Assembly (NCBI GenBank): GCA_026398595.1 | Contig: JAPLSO010000051.1 | Location: forward strand, 1 to 64,000 | Source: Spirochaetota bacterium | GTDB lineage: Bacteria > Spirochaetota > Spirochaetia > Treponematales > Rectinemataceae | Direction of reading: 5' to 3' | DNA: 64,000 nucleotides | Shown here: positions 16,299-24,934 of the stretch, piece by piece | Position numbering within the stretch: the first letter of the stretch is position 1 | How the letters are laid out: each line of letters starts with the position of its first letter | Notes under the pieces: model-generated | What the model was told of the DNA's origin: nothing | Databases searched by the model: none | What the model saw: the letters and a program-made list of their open reading frames with translations, nothing else | Position numbers and translations under genes: made by a program

Positions 16299-17750
16299 TT
16301 ATCTGACCTCAGCTACGGCCTCCACCAGCATCTGCTGCAGCAAGGCTTTGGGCGGCTCCTTGATGTATCCCAAATTCATGAGGTCCTTGGTCATGGCCCT
16401 CGAAGCCTTGATGTCGGCCATGGCCTTGTCGTAGATGTTCTGCCAGGTATCCTCGACCCTAGCCACGCCGTCGGCGATGGCTTGCATGGCGACGTCGGCA
16501 GCCTCGCGGGCGAACATCTCGGTATCTTCCATGGTGCGGACGATATGGTCCGGATCTATGCCCTTCTCCTTGGCAAAGTCCGCGAGCGAGTGGGCGCAGC
16601 GTATAGCCATGGTGTCGGTGATCTTGCGCGCCCTGACCGCCAGGGCTCCCTTCAGGATGCCTGGGAAGCAGATGGAATTGTTAACCTGGTTGGGGAAATC
16701 GCCGCGGCCGGTGGCCACGATGTAGGCTCCCTCTTCCTTCGCGGCGTAGGGCCAGATCTCGGGCACGGGGTTGGCGCAGCAGAATACGATGGACTTAGGC
16801 GCCATCGACCGGATCCATTCGCGCTTGACGGTGTCGGGACCAGGCGTCGAAAGAGCGATGAGGACGTCGGCTCCCCTGATCGCCTCGGCCTCGGTCGCGA
16901 CGCAATTGGGGTTCGTCGATTGACAGATTTCCCATTTCCTGTAAAGCCTGGGGTCGTTTTCGATATCCTTGCGGTTGCGATGGAGTGAACCTTTCGTGTC
17001 GAACATGACCATGTTCTCGCCCTTGCCGCCGTCGGTGCGGATGAGGCGGATGATGGTTGTATTGGATGCGCCTGCTCCGAGGAACACCATTTTCGCTTCA
17101 GAAATCTTCTTTCCCGCCAAGCTGAGGGCATTGATGAGCCCGGCCAGGGTGACGCTCGCCGTCCCTTGGGCATCGTCGTGCCAGACAGGTATCTCGCAGC
17201 TTTCGCGCAGCTCGTCCAGGACCTTGTAGCAGTTGGGCTGGCTGATGTCCTCGAGGTTGACGGCACCGACCGAAGGCTGGAGCATCTTCACAAACTCGAT
17301 GATCTTGTCCGGATCGTGCTTTCCGTCCTTGCCCCGCGAGTCGACGCAGAGAGCGATGCAGTCCACGCCACCTAAGTATTTCATGAGGAAGGCCTTCCCC
17401 TCCATGACGCCCAGCCCTCCCGGAGGTGTGCAGTCGCCGTCGCCCAGGACGCGGGTGGAGTCCGACACCACGGCGACCAAGTTACCCCGATTGGATAGGG
17501 CGAAAGATTGGTCATTGTCGTCGCGTATGGTAGTGGACACCTTGGAGACGCCCGGCGTGTACCAGACATTGAACCAGTTGAAGCCGTAGACCCCAGCCTT
17601 GGGGACGGTCTGCATCTTGCCGCCGTAGAACTCATGGGCTTTAATCGAGAGTTTCTTGAGGAAAATGGTCTGGGCGCGGGCCCGCTGGTCAGGGCTCAAG
17701 TCTTCGGGAAAAGCCTGGGAGAGGTTGGAAAGACTGAGGTCAAGTTCCAT
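16299..17750 (-). CDS. NAD(P)-dependent malic enzyme
   Basis: Oxidative decarboxylation of malate to pyruvate in the cytoplasm. 483 residues, longer than the approximately 400 of compact bacterial malic enzymes. Motifs include WYTPGVSKVSTTI, the substrate-site region VVSDSTRVLGDGDCTPPGGLGVMEGKA, PVWHDDAQGTASVTLAGLINAL, the Rossmann VFLGAGASNTTIIRL and FPNQVNNSICFPGI. The ATG at 17750 is preferred over the GTG at 17759 because AAGGTGA precedes it by about six bases. It is a separate unit between the opp operon and the aroM-like remnant. Confidence 0.93.
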   Translation of the reverse strand: MELDLSLSNLSQAFPEDLSPDQRARAQTIFLKKLSIKAHEFYGGKMQTVPKAGVYGFNWFNVWYTPGVSKVSTTIRDDNDQSFALSNRGNLVAVVSDSTRVLGDGDCTPPGGLGVMEGKAFLMKYLGGVDCIALCVDSRGKDGKHDPDKIIEFVKMLQPSVGAVNLEDISQPNCYKVLDELRESCEIPVWHDDAQGTASVTLAGLINALSLAGKKISEAKMVFLGAGASNTTIIRLIRTDGGKGENMVMFDTKGSLHRNRKDIENDPRLYRKWEICQSTNPNCVATEAEAIRGADVLIALSTPGPDTVKREWIRSMAPKSIVFCCANPVPEIWPYAAKEEGAYIVATGRGDFPNQVNNSICFPGILKGALAVRARKITDTMAIRCAHSLADFAKEKGIDPDHIVRTMEDTEMFAREAADVAMQAIADGVARVEDTWQNIYDKAMADIKASRAMTKDLMNLGYIKEPPKALLQQMLVEAVAEVR

Positions 17751-17901
17751 GGATATCACCTTTCGATTCGGGATAGCCTAGCTATTCTGGCTCTAATCAT
17801 TGAAATGATACCACGGAGGAGGGCCTTCCGCAAGGAACAACAGAGCCGACAACACGATCGTAAGCCGTCCCGGCCGAGCCCTATGCGCTGCCGCTTTCCC
17901 C

Positions 17902-18513
17902 ATCGAACTCGTGCAGGCAAGGAGCCCTCGACGGATTGTCCTTTGCCGAGGTTACAGCCCTGGCGCCTTCGATGTCCGGCCGCGGTACAGGCCTGCCTGG
18001 CGAATGGAAGGGACGGTACGGAAGTCAAGATCGACGAATTCAAGATCATTCCTTTACTGCGTGCGAAGCTTGAAGAGCTCGCGGCGGCCCGGGTATCTCT
18101 CATCGTTCTGTTCTGCACGGGACACTTCCCGCCCTTCAGGTCGGAGGTTCCACTTTTAAGGCTCGATCTCCTCCTCGCCTATTTCGCCACCACGGTGCTT
18201 GAATCCTTCGGAGCCCTGGATGGACCGATAGTCTGCTCGGTCATACCCCCGGCCGTCCAGAGCGATGAAGAAAAGGTTAAATCCATACGGGATCGATGTT
18301 AGGGTGGAAGCACTTTCGCCCTATTTTTCGTCGGATTCCGAGGTCGAAATGGCAGCCCGAAAGATCGCGGGGCTCAAGCCGGAATTCGTTGTCCTCTACT
18401 GCATTGGCTGTGACCTTTTAACCAAGGCACGGTTCTCGAGATTCTGCCGAGCGTCTGTCCTGCTCCCCCGTAGTCTTCTTGGCAGAGCCTCCGCTGAACT
18501 GGCTTTCGGTTGA
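17902..18513 (+). pseudogene. aroM-like gene remnant with multiple frameshifts
   Basis: No intact gene covers 17760-18545, but pieces of an AroM-family protein are readable in successive plus-strand frames: IELVQA at 17902; GALDGLSFAEVTALAP from 17921; NGRDGTEVKIDE then VSLIVLFCTGHFP, ending GPIVCSVIPPAVQSDEEK near 18280; and GIDVRVEALSPY to SVLLPRSLLGRASAEL, ending at 18513. The order and spacing match AroM proteins (an Asp/Glu racemase-like fold of uncertain function). At least three frame changes are needed, each +1. The true N-terminus should lie about 80-90 bases upstream but is not recognisable. This looks like an inactivated gene. Confidence 0.75.
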
Positions 18514-18545
18514 ACAGAAAGAGCGAGGCTGATCTTCCAGCAACG

Positions 18546-19532
18546 TCAATAGATCCCTGTCAGCGCCTTGATGTACTGAAGCCGCAGGTAGTCTGCGGGT
18601 TTGCCAGAATTCTGGGCCGACAACTTGCCCCTCATGGCGTCGAGAGAGGAGAAGCCCATGGAGTCCAGGATGTTGCCCAGGTCTTCGACCATCGAGCCGA
18701 TAACCTTCCAGCCGCCCTTGTAGATGGCTGAACAGATCTGGACGGCGCCCGCGCCCGCGAGGATGAACTTCGTCACCGTCTCGGCGTCGTGGATGCCGGT
18801 GGCTCCGGTCAGCTCGAGGCCAGCCCTCTGGAAAAGGAGGGCGACCCAGCGGAGGCTCTCATGGTACTCGTCGGGGCCACTCAGGGGCTGGGCACGAGTG
18901 AGTTTCATGCCTTTGAGATCTATGTCGAGTCGATAGAATCTGTTGAATAGAACGAGGGCGTTGGCGCCCTCCTTCGAGAGGGCTTGGGCCAGATTGGGCA
19001 GGCTCGAGTAATGCTGCCCCAGCTTGACCTGGATGGGCAGCTTCGTAGCACGGCGCGCTTCCCTGACGGTCGAGAGGACTTTGGCCTCGATGTCCTTCGA
19101 ACCGAGAGACGTCGTCGCTGGGAGAAATGCTATGTTGAGTTCTAGGCCGTCAGCCCCGGTCTTTTCGATCCGGGAAGCAAAAGAAGCCCAGGTTCCCGAT
19201 CCGACGCAGTTGATGCTCGCGAAAATAGGAACTCCGGCCGCTCTGGCCTTAGCCTCGTTCAGCATCTCGAGGTAGTTCTCCGTACCTTTTTCCCAGGCCG
19301 TTCGCGAGATAAATGCCTCGGCCTCGGGATAGGCATCGAGGTCGATACCCTTCTCCTCGGCCCCCAGTTCGGTAAGGATCTGTTCCTCGAAGAGGGATTT
19401 GAGGACGATGGCTCCGGCGCCCGCCTCGGCGGCCTTCTGGATGCCTTCCGGCGTGCCCGTGAGGCCCGATGCGCCTACGATCAGGGGATTGGCGAGCTTC
19501 AAACCCATATAGGTTGTGCTGATATCGATCAT
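18546..19532 (-). CDS. dihydroorotate dehydrogenase-like flavoprotein
   Basis: FMN-binding TIM-barrel protein of 328 residues. It has LANPLIVGASGLTGTPEGI near the N-terminus, IQVKLGQHYSSLPNLA in the middle, and LTGATGIHDAETVTKFILAGAGAVQICSAIYKGG at the phosphate-binding end. This subgroup is usually annotated dihydroorotate dehydrogenase-like and may not be the pyrimidine enzyme, as no pyr gene adjoins it. The ATG at 19532 is chosen because AAGGAGGG lies four to five bases upstream; the frame extends to 19586 without support. Confidence 0.85.
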   Translation of the reverse strand: MIDISTTYMGLKLANPLIVGASGLTGTPEGIQKAAEAGAGAIVLKSLFEEQILTELGAEEKGIDLDAYPEAEAFISRTAWEKGTENYLEMLNEAKARAAGVPIFASINCVGSGTWASFASRIEKTGADGLELNIAFLPATTSLGSKDIEAKVLSTVREARRATKLPIQVKLGQHYSSLPNLAQALSKEGANALVLFNRFYRLDIDLKGMKLTRAQPLSGPDEYHESLRWVALLFQRAGLELTGATGIHDAETVTKFILAGAGAVQICSAIYKGGWKVIGSMVEDLGNILDSMGFSSLDAMRGKLSAQNSGKPADYLRLQYIKALTGIY

Positions 19533-19576
19533 CTTCCCTCCTTGCCGCTCAGGGGACCGGAATGGCCTTTCATTTG

Positions 19577-19605
19577 AGTTTGACAAACATCGCGGCCCCT
19601 GTCAA
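19577..19605 (-). promoter_or_regulatory. possible promoter for the dihydroorotate dehydrogenase-like gene
   Basis: A consensus TTGACA (19605-19600) overlaps the stop codon of the upstream beta-lactamase-fold gene and is followed after 17 bases by a weak CAAACT. It would give the downstream gene its own start, but read-through is also possible. Confidence 0.35.
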
Positions 19606-20627
19606 TTCAGGAAATCGCTGATCCTGTTGAACTGGCTGACGACGGTCCAGATGCCATCGGCTCCAGCCGAGACCTTGACGCAGCCGTCTATGGCCGTCAG
19701 GAAAACCGCGGCGCCGATCTTCCGGTAATTCTTATATACGGAAAGGCTCGCCAGCCTGTCGTGCATCATGACGGCGATATTGGGAGATACGGCTTTGATG
19801 AAGGACTTGCTTGACGAGGTATCGCTCCCGTGATGCCCGACCTTGGCGACGTCTGCGGCGAGTTCGGCGCCGTATTTCTGCAAGAGTTCAGCCTCCCGCG
19901 GGGAGTAGACATCTCCCATGAAGAGCATGGAAGCCTCGCCGTAGATGAACTTCAGAACAAGGGAATGGTTGTTGACGAATTGAGTGCTGTTGGCGGGATA
20001 GCCATCATAGTAGACGATGTTTGGGTCGGGATTGAGGACTTTCACGGTCACGAAATCGCCGAAGGACAGTTGTGAGCCTCCCTGGACTTTGACGATGGGG
20101 ATCGATGCCTTCCTCGCCGCGGCCAGGAAAACGGCGTTTACCGTCGTTGGATAGGCCACTTCACTCATGTACAGGGTTCCGACCGGATACTTCGCGACGA
20201 TGCCGACAAGCCCTCCTATGTGGTCGATATGGGGATGGGTGGCGACGACGCAGTCAAGGCGCTTGACGCCGAGAGCCTCGAGATAGCCCGAGACCTGAGC
20301 GAAGCACTCGGTCGAGCCCCCATCTATAAGCATAGTCTTGCCATCGGGCGACACGAGGAGGGTCGAATCCCCCGACTTCTCCTCGATCGAGCTGTCCTGA
20401 GACAGGGTCATCTTAAAAAAATAGGCTGTCAATTTGCCTTTTTCGGGCGCCTGGCCGAAGATCTGGGCGCTCCTGTCGACCGGGCTTTCCTCGACGGTTG
20501 TCTGCCCCATCGCGTGGCCTGTCGTAACAAGGAGAGCAACCAGGACGAAAGCCACGGACAGCCCCGCCCTTGCCTTGGCCCAAAAACGAAGATCAGTCGT
20601 TCTCCTCCACACGAGGTTTCCGGTCAT
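19602..20627 (-). CDS. exported metallo-beta-lactamase-fold hydrolase (ComEC C-domain-like)
   Basis: 341 residues with an N-terminal hydrophobic segment (residues about 23-40, GLSVAFVLVALLVTTGHA) that may be a signal peptide or anchor. The catalytic domain starts near residue 65 and has the metal motif THPHIDHIGG, LLIDGGS before it, LFMGDVYSPREAELL and KVGHHGSDTSSS, as in the soluble domain of ComEC/Rec2 proteins. The substrate is unknown. The ATG overlaps the stop of the preceding sugar permease (ATGA), with AAGGTGG as a possible binding site, so it belongs to the sugar transport operon. Confidence 0.82.
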   Translation of the reverse strand: MTGNLVWRRTTDLRFWAKARAGLSVAFVLVALLVTTGHAMGQTTVEESPVDRSAQIFGQAPEKGKLTAYFFKMTLSQDSSIEEKSGDSTLLVSPDGKTMLIDGGSTECFAQVSGYLEALGVKRLDCVVATHPHIDHIGGLVGIVAKYPVGTLYMSEVAYPTTVNAVFLAAARKASIPIVKVQGGSQLSFGDFVTVKVLNPDPNIVYYDGYPANSTQFVNNHSLVLKFIYGEASMLFMGDVYSPREAELLQKYGAELAADVAKVGHHGSDTSSSKSFIKAVSPNIAVMMHDRLASLSVYKNYRKIGAAVFLTAIDGCVKVSAGADGIWTVVSQFNRISDFLN

Positions 20628-21511
20628 TTCATGGCCACCTTGGACATGCCGGTCAGGATGTATTTCTGCAGGATGACGAAGACGATGATTATGGGCACGA
20701 TGGCCATGACTGCGCCCGCCATGATCTGGTTCTGGTTCATCGTCTCGAGGCCTGCGTAAGTGCGCTTCAGTTCGTAGACGCCCTGGGCGATAGTCCTTCT
20801 CAGGGCCGTCGTCGTCACCATTTTGGGCCAGAAGTACGAGTTCCATGAGTCTATGAAGGTGATGATCGATACCGTTATCATTGTAGGCTTGCAGAGGGGC
20901 ACGAGGATGCGGAATATAAGGCTGAACCTCCCCATGCCCTCAAGCTTCGCCGCTTCCATGAAGGAGTCGTCGACAGCCATGAAGGTTTGTCTCAGCATGA
21001 AGATCGTATAGGCGGAGACGGCATTGGGCACGATCAGGCCGGCGAAGGTATTGATCCAGCCCAGCTTCGCGACCATGACATAAATAGGCACGAATGTCAC
21101 CTGGATTGGTATCATGAGAGCGCCCAGTACGACGATGAAGAGGGCATTCCTGCCCGGGAACTGGCCCTTGGAGAAGCCATAGGCGGCGAAGGATCCGATG
21201 CCGATCTGGAGAGTCATGATTCCCCAGGTCATGACGATGGTGTTGAAAAAGTACCTTCCGAACGGAGCCATCTTCAGGGCATCGACATAGTTGTGCCAAT
21301 GGAATTCAGACGGCCAGAGGGTCGGGACGGGCCTCAGCATTTCCTCGCTGGACTTGAGCGAGGATATGATCATCCAGTAGATCGGGAATATCACGACCAG
21401 GGCAACCAGCACAGCGATCAGGTACTGGAATACCACAGCTACCGCCCTGGCCTTAAGGGCCCTTTCGTTGACGGATCTAGCATCGTTCTTCACGTGAAGT
21501 CCCCTTCTCAT
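20624..21511 (-). CDS. carbohydrate ABC transporter permease, UgpE/MalG type
   Basis: 295-residue inner-membrane permease. The first helix is around residues 30-50 (YLIAVLVALVVIFPIYWMII), and the EAA motif is FMEAAKLEGMGRFSLIFRILVPLCKP. It pairs with the UgpA-type permease upstream, with which it overlaps by four bases. No ATPase is encoded nearby, so the pair probably uses a shared ATPase encoded elsewhere (MsmX/UgpC type, inference). The substrate is likely a sugar or sugar derivative. Confidence 0.92.
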   Translation of the reverse strand: MRRGLHVKNDARSVNERALKARAVAVVFQYLIAVLVALVVIFPIYWMIISSLKSSEEMLRPVPTLWPSEFHWHNYVDALKMAPFGRYFFNTIVMTWGIMTLQIGIGSFAAYGFSKGQFPGRNALFIVVLGALMIPIQVTFVPIYVMVAKLGWINTFAGLIVPNAVSAYTIFMLRQTFMAVDDSFMEAAKLEGMGRFSLIFRILVPLCKPTMITVSIITFIDSWNSYFWPKMVTTTALRRTIAQGVYELKRTYAGLETMNQNQIMAGAVMAIVPIIIVFVILQKYILTGMSKVAMK

Positions 21512-22443
21512 GACTCGTAATGGACGCTCTTTCCCGAGAGCTTCATGGTGGCGGTCGTGAACACGAGGAGGATGAGGAAGAATATCGTCGCCACGACGGC
21601 TGCCCTATCAACCCTGAATTCCACGAAAGCCAATTCATAAATCCAGTAGACTATAACGTTGGTGCTCTCGTAGGGCCCGCCCGAGGTCATCACGTCGATA
21701 GACTGGAAGACCTTCATCGAGGCAATGAAGGTAGTGACGAAAAGGAAGAGGGTCGTCGGCGAGAGCAGGGGCAGGGTTATATAGCGGAAGCGCTTTACTG
21801 CCGAGGCCCCATCGAGCTTCGCTGCCTCATAGTATTCGGGTGAGATGCCCCGCATGGCCGCGAGGTAGATCATCATGCCGTATCCGACAACCCGCCAGCC
21901 CGTAAGGATGAGGACCGAGGCAAGGGCTGTTTTGTCCGAGTTCATCCAGTTGATGTTTCCTATCCCGAAGAGGCTCAGGACGTAGTTCAGAATGCCGTAT
22001 TGGCCATTGAGTATCCACATGAAGACTATGGCCGAAGTAGAGATGCCGATGTACCTGGGCATGAAGATGGCCGAGCGCAGGCCCGAGAAGACCTTGCTCT
22101 CCTTGTTGAAGAGGGCGGCAAGGAGGATGCCCCCCACCAAGGTGATGGCTATTTCCCAGAACGTATAGGTAAAGGTGATCCTGAGCGAGGAGAGCCAGGT
22201 GTTGAAGCCCGAACCGGCGAAAAGCCATTTCCAGTTCTTGAGGCCAACATATTTATAGGAATCTTTGATAAGGTTCCAATTCGTAAAACCTATACGGAAC
22301 AGGTCAACGATCGGATAATAAACAAAGACCAGGAAAAACCCGAGCGCAGGGGCGACGCAGAGAAAATCCTTGATTTTCTCCCTTCGCTGGCGCGCCGTCG
22401 ACCTCCCCTTTTTTACCTTTTTCGTGGTGACCTTGCCTTTCAC
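21508..22443 (-). CDS. carbohydrate ABC transporter permease, UgpA/MalF type
   Basis: 311-residue permease. A basic N-terminus (KKVKKGRSTARQRREKIKD) leads into the first helix APALGFFLVFVYYPIVDLF; the EAA motif is YYEAAKLDGASAVKRFRYITLPLL. The GTG at 22443 is preferred because GGGAG lies seven bases upstream. An in-frame TTG at 22524 would add 27 residues unlike the family. It follows the binding-protein gene by about 97 bases, a region with a CCCC/GGGG stem but no T tract. Confidence 0.88.
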   Translation of the reverse strand: MKGKVTTKKVKKGRSTARQRREKIKDFLCVAPALGFFLVFVYYPIVDLFRIGFTNWNLIKDSYKYVGLKNWKWLFAGSGFNTWLSSLRITFTYTFWEIAITLVGGILLAALFNKESKVFSGLRSAIFMPRYIGISTSAIVFMWILNGQYGILNYVLSLFGIGNINWMNSDKTALASVLILTGWRVVGYGMMIYLAAMRGISPEYYEAAKLDGASAVKRFRYITLPLLSPTTLFLFVTTFIASMKVFQSIDVMTSGGPYESTNVIVYWIYELAFVEFRVDRAAVVATIFFLILLVFTTATMKLSGKSVHYES

Positions 22444-22540
22444 TTTCCCAGCTCCCAAATGTATCGTCGGCCGCCCCCCGGAAAGGGGACGCGCCCTCAA
22501 AAAATGGAGGCGGTCCTGAGTCAAAATCTCATGAAAACAA

Positions 22541-23821
22541 TCAGTCCTGCAAGGCTTCGTCGATAAGTTTGGCCATTTTCTGCATGGCCGGGCTTATATC
22601 GCCGCCCTCGATGATCACCTTGGCCATCTCCTGCATCCAAATCTTGGACAGAGCGCTGTACGCTGGGTGCTGGATACGAGGGTTGATATTGTCGAGGAAT
22701 GTGAAGACAGGTTTGAACGCCGGCTTCTTGGCTAGATAGTCCTTGGCCTCGGAGGTGTCGAGTACGGAGTTGCGCGTGGGCATATAGCCGGTCTCTCTCG
22801 CCCAGAGCATGTTGACGTCCTTGCCGGTGAGGTAGCTGAGAAGCTTCCAGGCCGCGTTCTTGACGTCCTGTTTGTTCTTGGAGGGGATGAGGAGGACGCA
22901 GCCGCCGATCTCGGAGTCCCTGGAGACGTTGCCCGGCAGGTAGTGCATGCCCACCTCGAACTTGCAGCTGGACTCGTAGAGATTGTAGAGGGAGGTCGTG
23001 TGGATGATGGAGAAGACCTTTCCGTCTATGAAGTTCTGCCTCATGATGCCCGAGGCGTCCTTGCCATAGGCCCAGTAGGTCTTCTTCTCGTCGCACCAAC
23101 CCTTGAGTTTCTTGGCTATGTCGATAGCCTTGGCGCTTCCGAGGTCGGTCGTCTGCTTATCGTCGTTGATGATCTTGACGTCCGCGTTGAGAAAGAAGGG
23201 TTCGAAGTACCACTGGTCCCAGCCGGGGATGACCGTGGCGTAGCGTTGAGTCGCCCCCCCCGAAATCTTGGAAGCCTTCTTCATGAACTCATCCATGTCG
23301 GCCCAGGTTTCGGGAAGCTTGATCTTCTCGGCGTCGGCCATGGTCTTGTTGTAGAACATGATCTGCGTGGAGATGAGGAAGGGGAGAGAAACCTGCTTGC
23401 CGCCGAAGCTTGAGGCTACCCGCAAGCCCGCGCCGAAATCCTTGATGTCGAAGCCCGTGGCCGCGATGTAGGGGTCCAGGTTCTCGCAAAGCCCTGAATC
23501 GCCGTATCCGGCGACATAGGGAGTGTTGGCGACACAGAGGGCTGGCAGCGTGGTTCCAGCCGCCTGGGCGGCGATGAGCTTCTCGTTCAGGTCAGCATAG
23601 CTGCCCTGGTAGATAGCCTCTACGTCGATGAGGGGATTCTGCTTTTCAAAATCCGCCACTACCTTGTCGATGAGCGGTTTGTACTGAGCCTCCATGGCGT
23701 GCCACCACTGGATTTTAATTGGCGCTTTAACCGCGTACTTGTCCGTATCAGCCGCCCCGACGGCGAGGATCGACGCCGTCATGAGAATTAAGGCAACGAT
23801 GGCTATCCTGTTTCGCTTCAT
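22541..23821 (-). CDS. carbohydrate ABC transporter substrate-binding protein (family 1, UgpB type)
   Basis: 426-residue exported binding protein. The signal peptide is MKRNRIAIVALILMTASILA followed by VGAAD; there is no clear lipobox Cys. The mature part starts APIKIQWWHAMEAQYKPLIDKVVADFEK, with LPALCVANTPYVAGYGDSG and ETGYMPTRNSV, as in glycerol-3-phosphate and sugar binding proteins. GGGAGGAAGG precedes the ATG at 23821. It lies 57 bases after the isomerase gene, in the same operon as the two permeases. The substrate cannot be read from sequence. Confidence 0.9.
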   Translation of the reverse strand: MKRNRIAIVALILMTASILAVGAADTDKYAVKAPIKIQWWHAMEAQYKPLIDKVVADFEKQNPLIDVEAIYQGSYADLNEKLIAAQAAGTTLPALCVANTPYVAGYGDSGLCENLDPYIAATGFDIKDFGAGLRVASSFGGKQVSLPFLISTQIMFYNKTMADAEKIKLPETWADMDEFMKKASKISGGATQRYATVIPGWDQWYFEPFFLNADVKIINDDKQTTDLGSAKAIDIAKKLKGWCDEKKTYWAYGKDASGIMRQNFIDGKVFSIIHTTSLYNLYESSCKFEVGMHYLPGNVSRDSEIGGCVLLIPSKNKQDVKNAAWKLLSYLTGKDVNMLWARETGYMPTRNSVLDTSEAKDYLAKKPAFKPVFTFLDNINPRIQHPAYSALSKIWMQEMAKVIIEGGDISPAMQKMAKLIDEALQD

Positions 23822-23878
23822 GTCCTTCCTCCCTTGGAGATATATCATCCACAGGTTTATCCCTGCGGTCTTGAGCCT

Positions 23879-24691
23879 CTATGTATGGGCCAGACGCGCC
23901 CTGTCATCCATCCACGCTTTCAGGAAGGCCTTCCCTTCTTCGAGGGCCTTAAGTTCGGTGCCAATGTTGTATTCGAGAATAAGAGTAGGCTCGGTACCCA
24001 ATTCAGCCACGAGATCCAGTGTCTTCTTCCAATCTACGCAGCCGCGGCACAGCGGCAAGTGGGAATCCGTCCTTCCGTCATTGTCGTGGAGATGAAGGGC
24101 GCGAAGCCTGGCGCCCAGGGCGGGGAAGAGCGCCCCTAAGTCCCAGCCGTTCAGGTTGGCATGGCCGATGTCGACGATGTAGCCCAGATCTTCTGGGCAG
24201 CCCTCGAGAAAGGCCGCAAACTGATCCTGGGTAAAGAGGGAGGCACCTGGCCCCCCGATATTCTCGACGAGGAGAAGCTGGCTAAAATCCTCATTGAACC
24301 GGGAGAGGGCCTCGATGGAGTCTTTCGCCCTTTCCCTCGCCTTTTCCTTCGAAAAATGCCTGTCCGAACTCCAGCCCGTATGGAGGACGATATGTCTCGC
24401 GCCCAGAAGGGCACCGAACTCAATGGTCTTCTTGTAGGCTTCGAGGACGGCAACCCTCATCGCCGCGTTCTCGCAGACGAGGTTGAGGTCCCACACGGGA
24501 ACATGTATGGAATAGTCCACAGACATCGATTTAAGCGAGGCGGCGATCCTGGCCATCCTTATTTCGAAGGAGTCCCAGCCGGCCCCGTCAAGTATCAGCT
24601 CGATCTCTTCGGCGCCAGACGCGCGAAGCCTCTCTACATTGGATTCGATCGAACCGCCTATCAAGCAGAGTTCGGAGTAGGAAATCCTCAT
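23879..24691 (-). CDS. sugar phosphate isomerase/epimerase-like TIM barrel protein
   Basis: 270-residue protein of the xylose-isomerase-like/AP endonuclease 2 family. Likely metal ligands are in HIVLHTGWSS, LLLVENIGG, YIVDIGHANLNG, LRALHLHDNDGRTDSHLPL and LILEYNIG. Such proteins interconvert ketoses and aldoses or epimerise sugars in the cytoplasm. It is the first gene of the operon encoding the sugar ABC importer and is divergent from a LacI regulator, which suggests a dedicated catabolic locus. GGGAGGAAAGGGG precedes the ATG. Confidence 0.85.
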   Translation of the reverse strand: MRISYSELCLIGGSIESNVERLRASGAEEIELILDGAGWDSFEIRMARIAASLKSMSVDYSIHVPVWDLNLVCENAAMRVAVLEAYKKTIEFGALLGARHIVLHTGWSSDRHFSKEKARERAKDSIEALSRFNEDFSQLLLVENIGGPGASLFTQDQFAAFLEGCPEDLGYIVDIGHANLNGWDLGALFPALGARLRALHLHDNDGRTDSHLPLCRGCVDWKKTLDLVAELGTEPTLILEYNIGTELKALEEGKAFLKAWMDDRARLAHT

Positions 24692-24737
24692 GCTCCCCTT
24701 TCCTCCCGGATTTTTCCGCTATTCCATAACAGGGAAA

Positions 24738-24787
24738 ATATTGAATATCTCTCACTCATTGACAATATTTCAATAAAATATTCAATA
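24738..24787. repeat. repeated AT-rich palindromes in the divergent regulatory region
   Basis: ATATTGAATAT (24738-24748), CAATATTTCAAT (24763-24774) and AATATTCAATA (24777-24787) are related half-site arrangements in the 240-base AT-rich gap between the isomerase operon and the LacI gene. They may be operators, but they lack the central CG of usual LacI sites. Confidence 0.35.
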
Positions 24788-24899
24788 CCCAATCCCTTCT
24801 ATATCCTACACCATTGTCCAAATTTTGTCGAATCATAGATGATAATTTGATATAGTTTATGAGTATTTAATGAATCTTGCCGATTTTTATTGAAATTAA

Positions 24900-24928
24900 T
24901 TGCGAAATTCAAAATCTGATGTTATGAT
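24900..24928 (+). promoter_or_regulatory. promoter immediately before the second lacI-type gene
   Basis: TTGCGA (24900-24905) and TATGAT (24923-24928) are 17 bases apart. The predicted start falls at about 24935, the ATG itself, and no Shine-Dalgarno sequence is present, so the transcript may be leaderless. Confidence 0.5.
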
Positions 24929-24934
24929 TTGGCC

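Noticed and set aside
17508-18302. 264-codon plus-strand ORF as an intact gene
   Set aside because: Its first half is antisense to malic enzyme and only the end resembles AroM; the similarity continues in other frames, so it is part of a pseudogene.
22444-22540. Terminator between the sugar-binding protein and permease genes
   Set aside because: A CCCC/GGGG stem is possible but there is no T tract and the stem is only four pairs.
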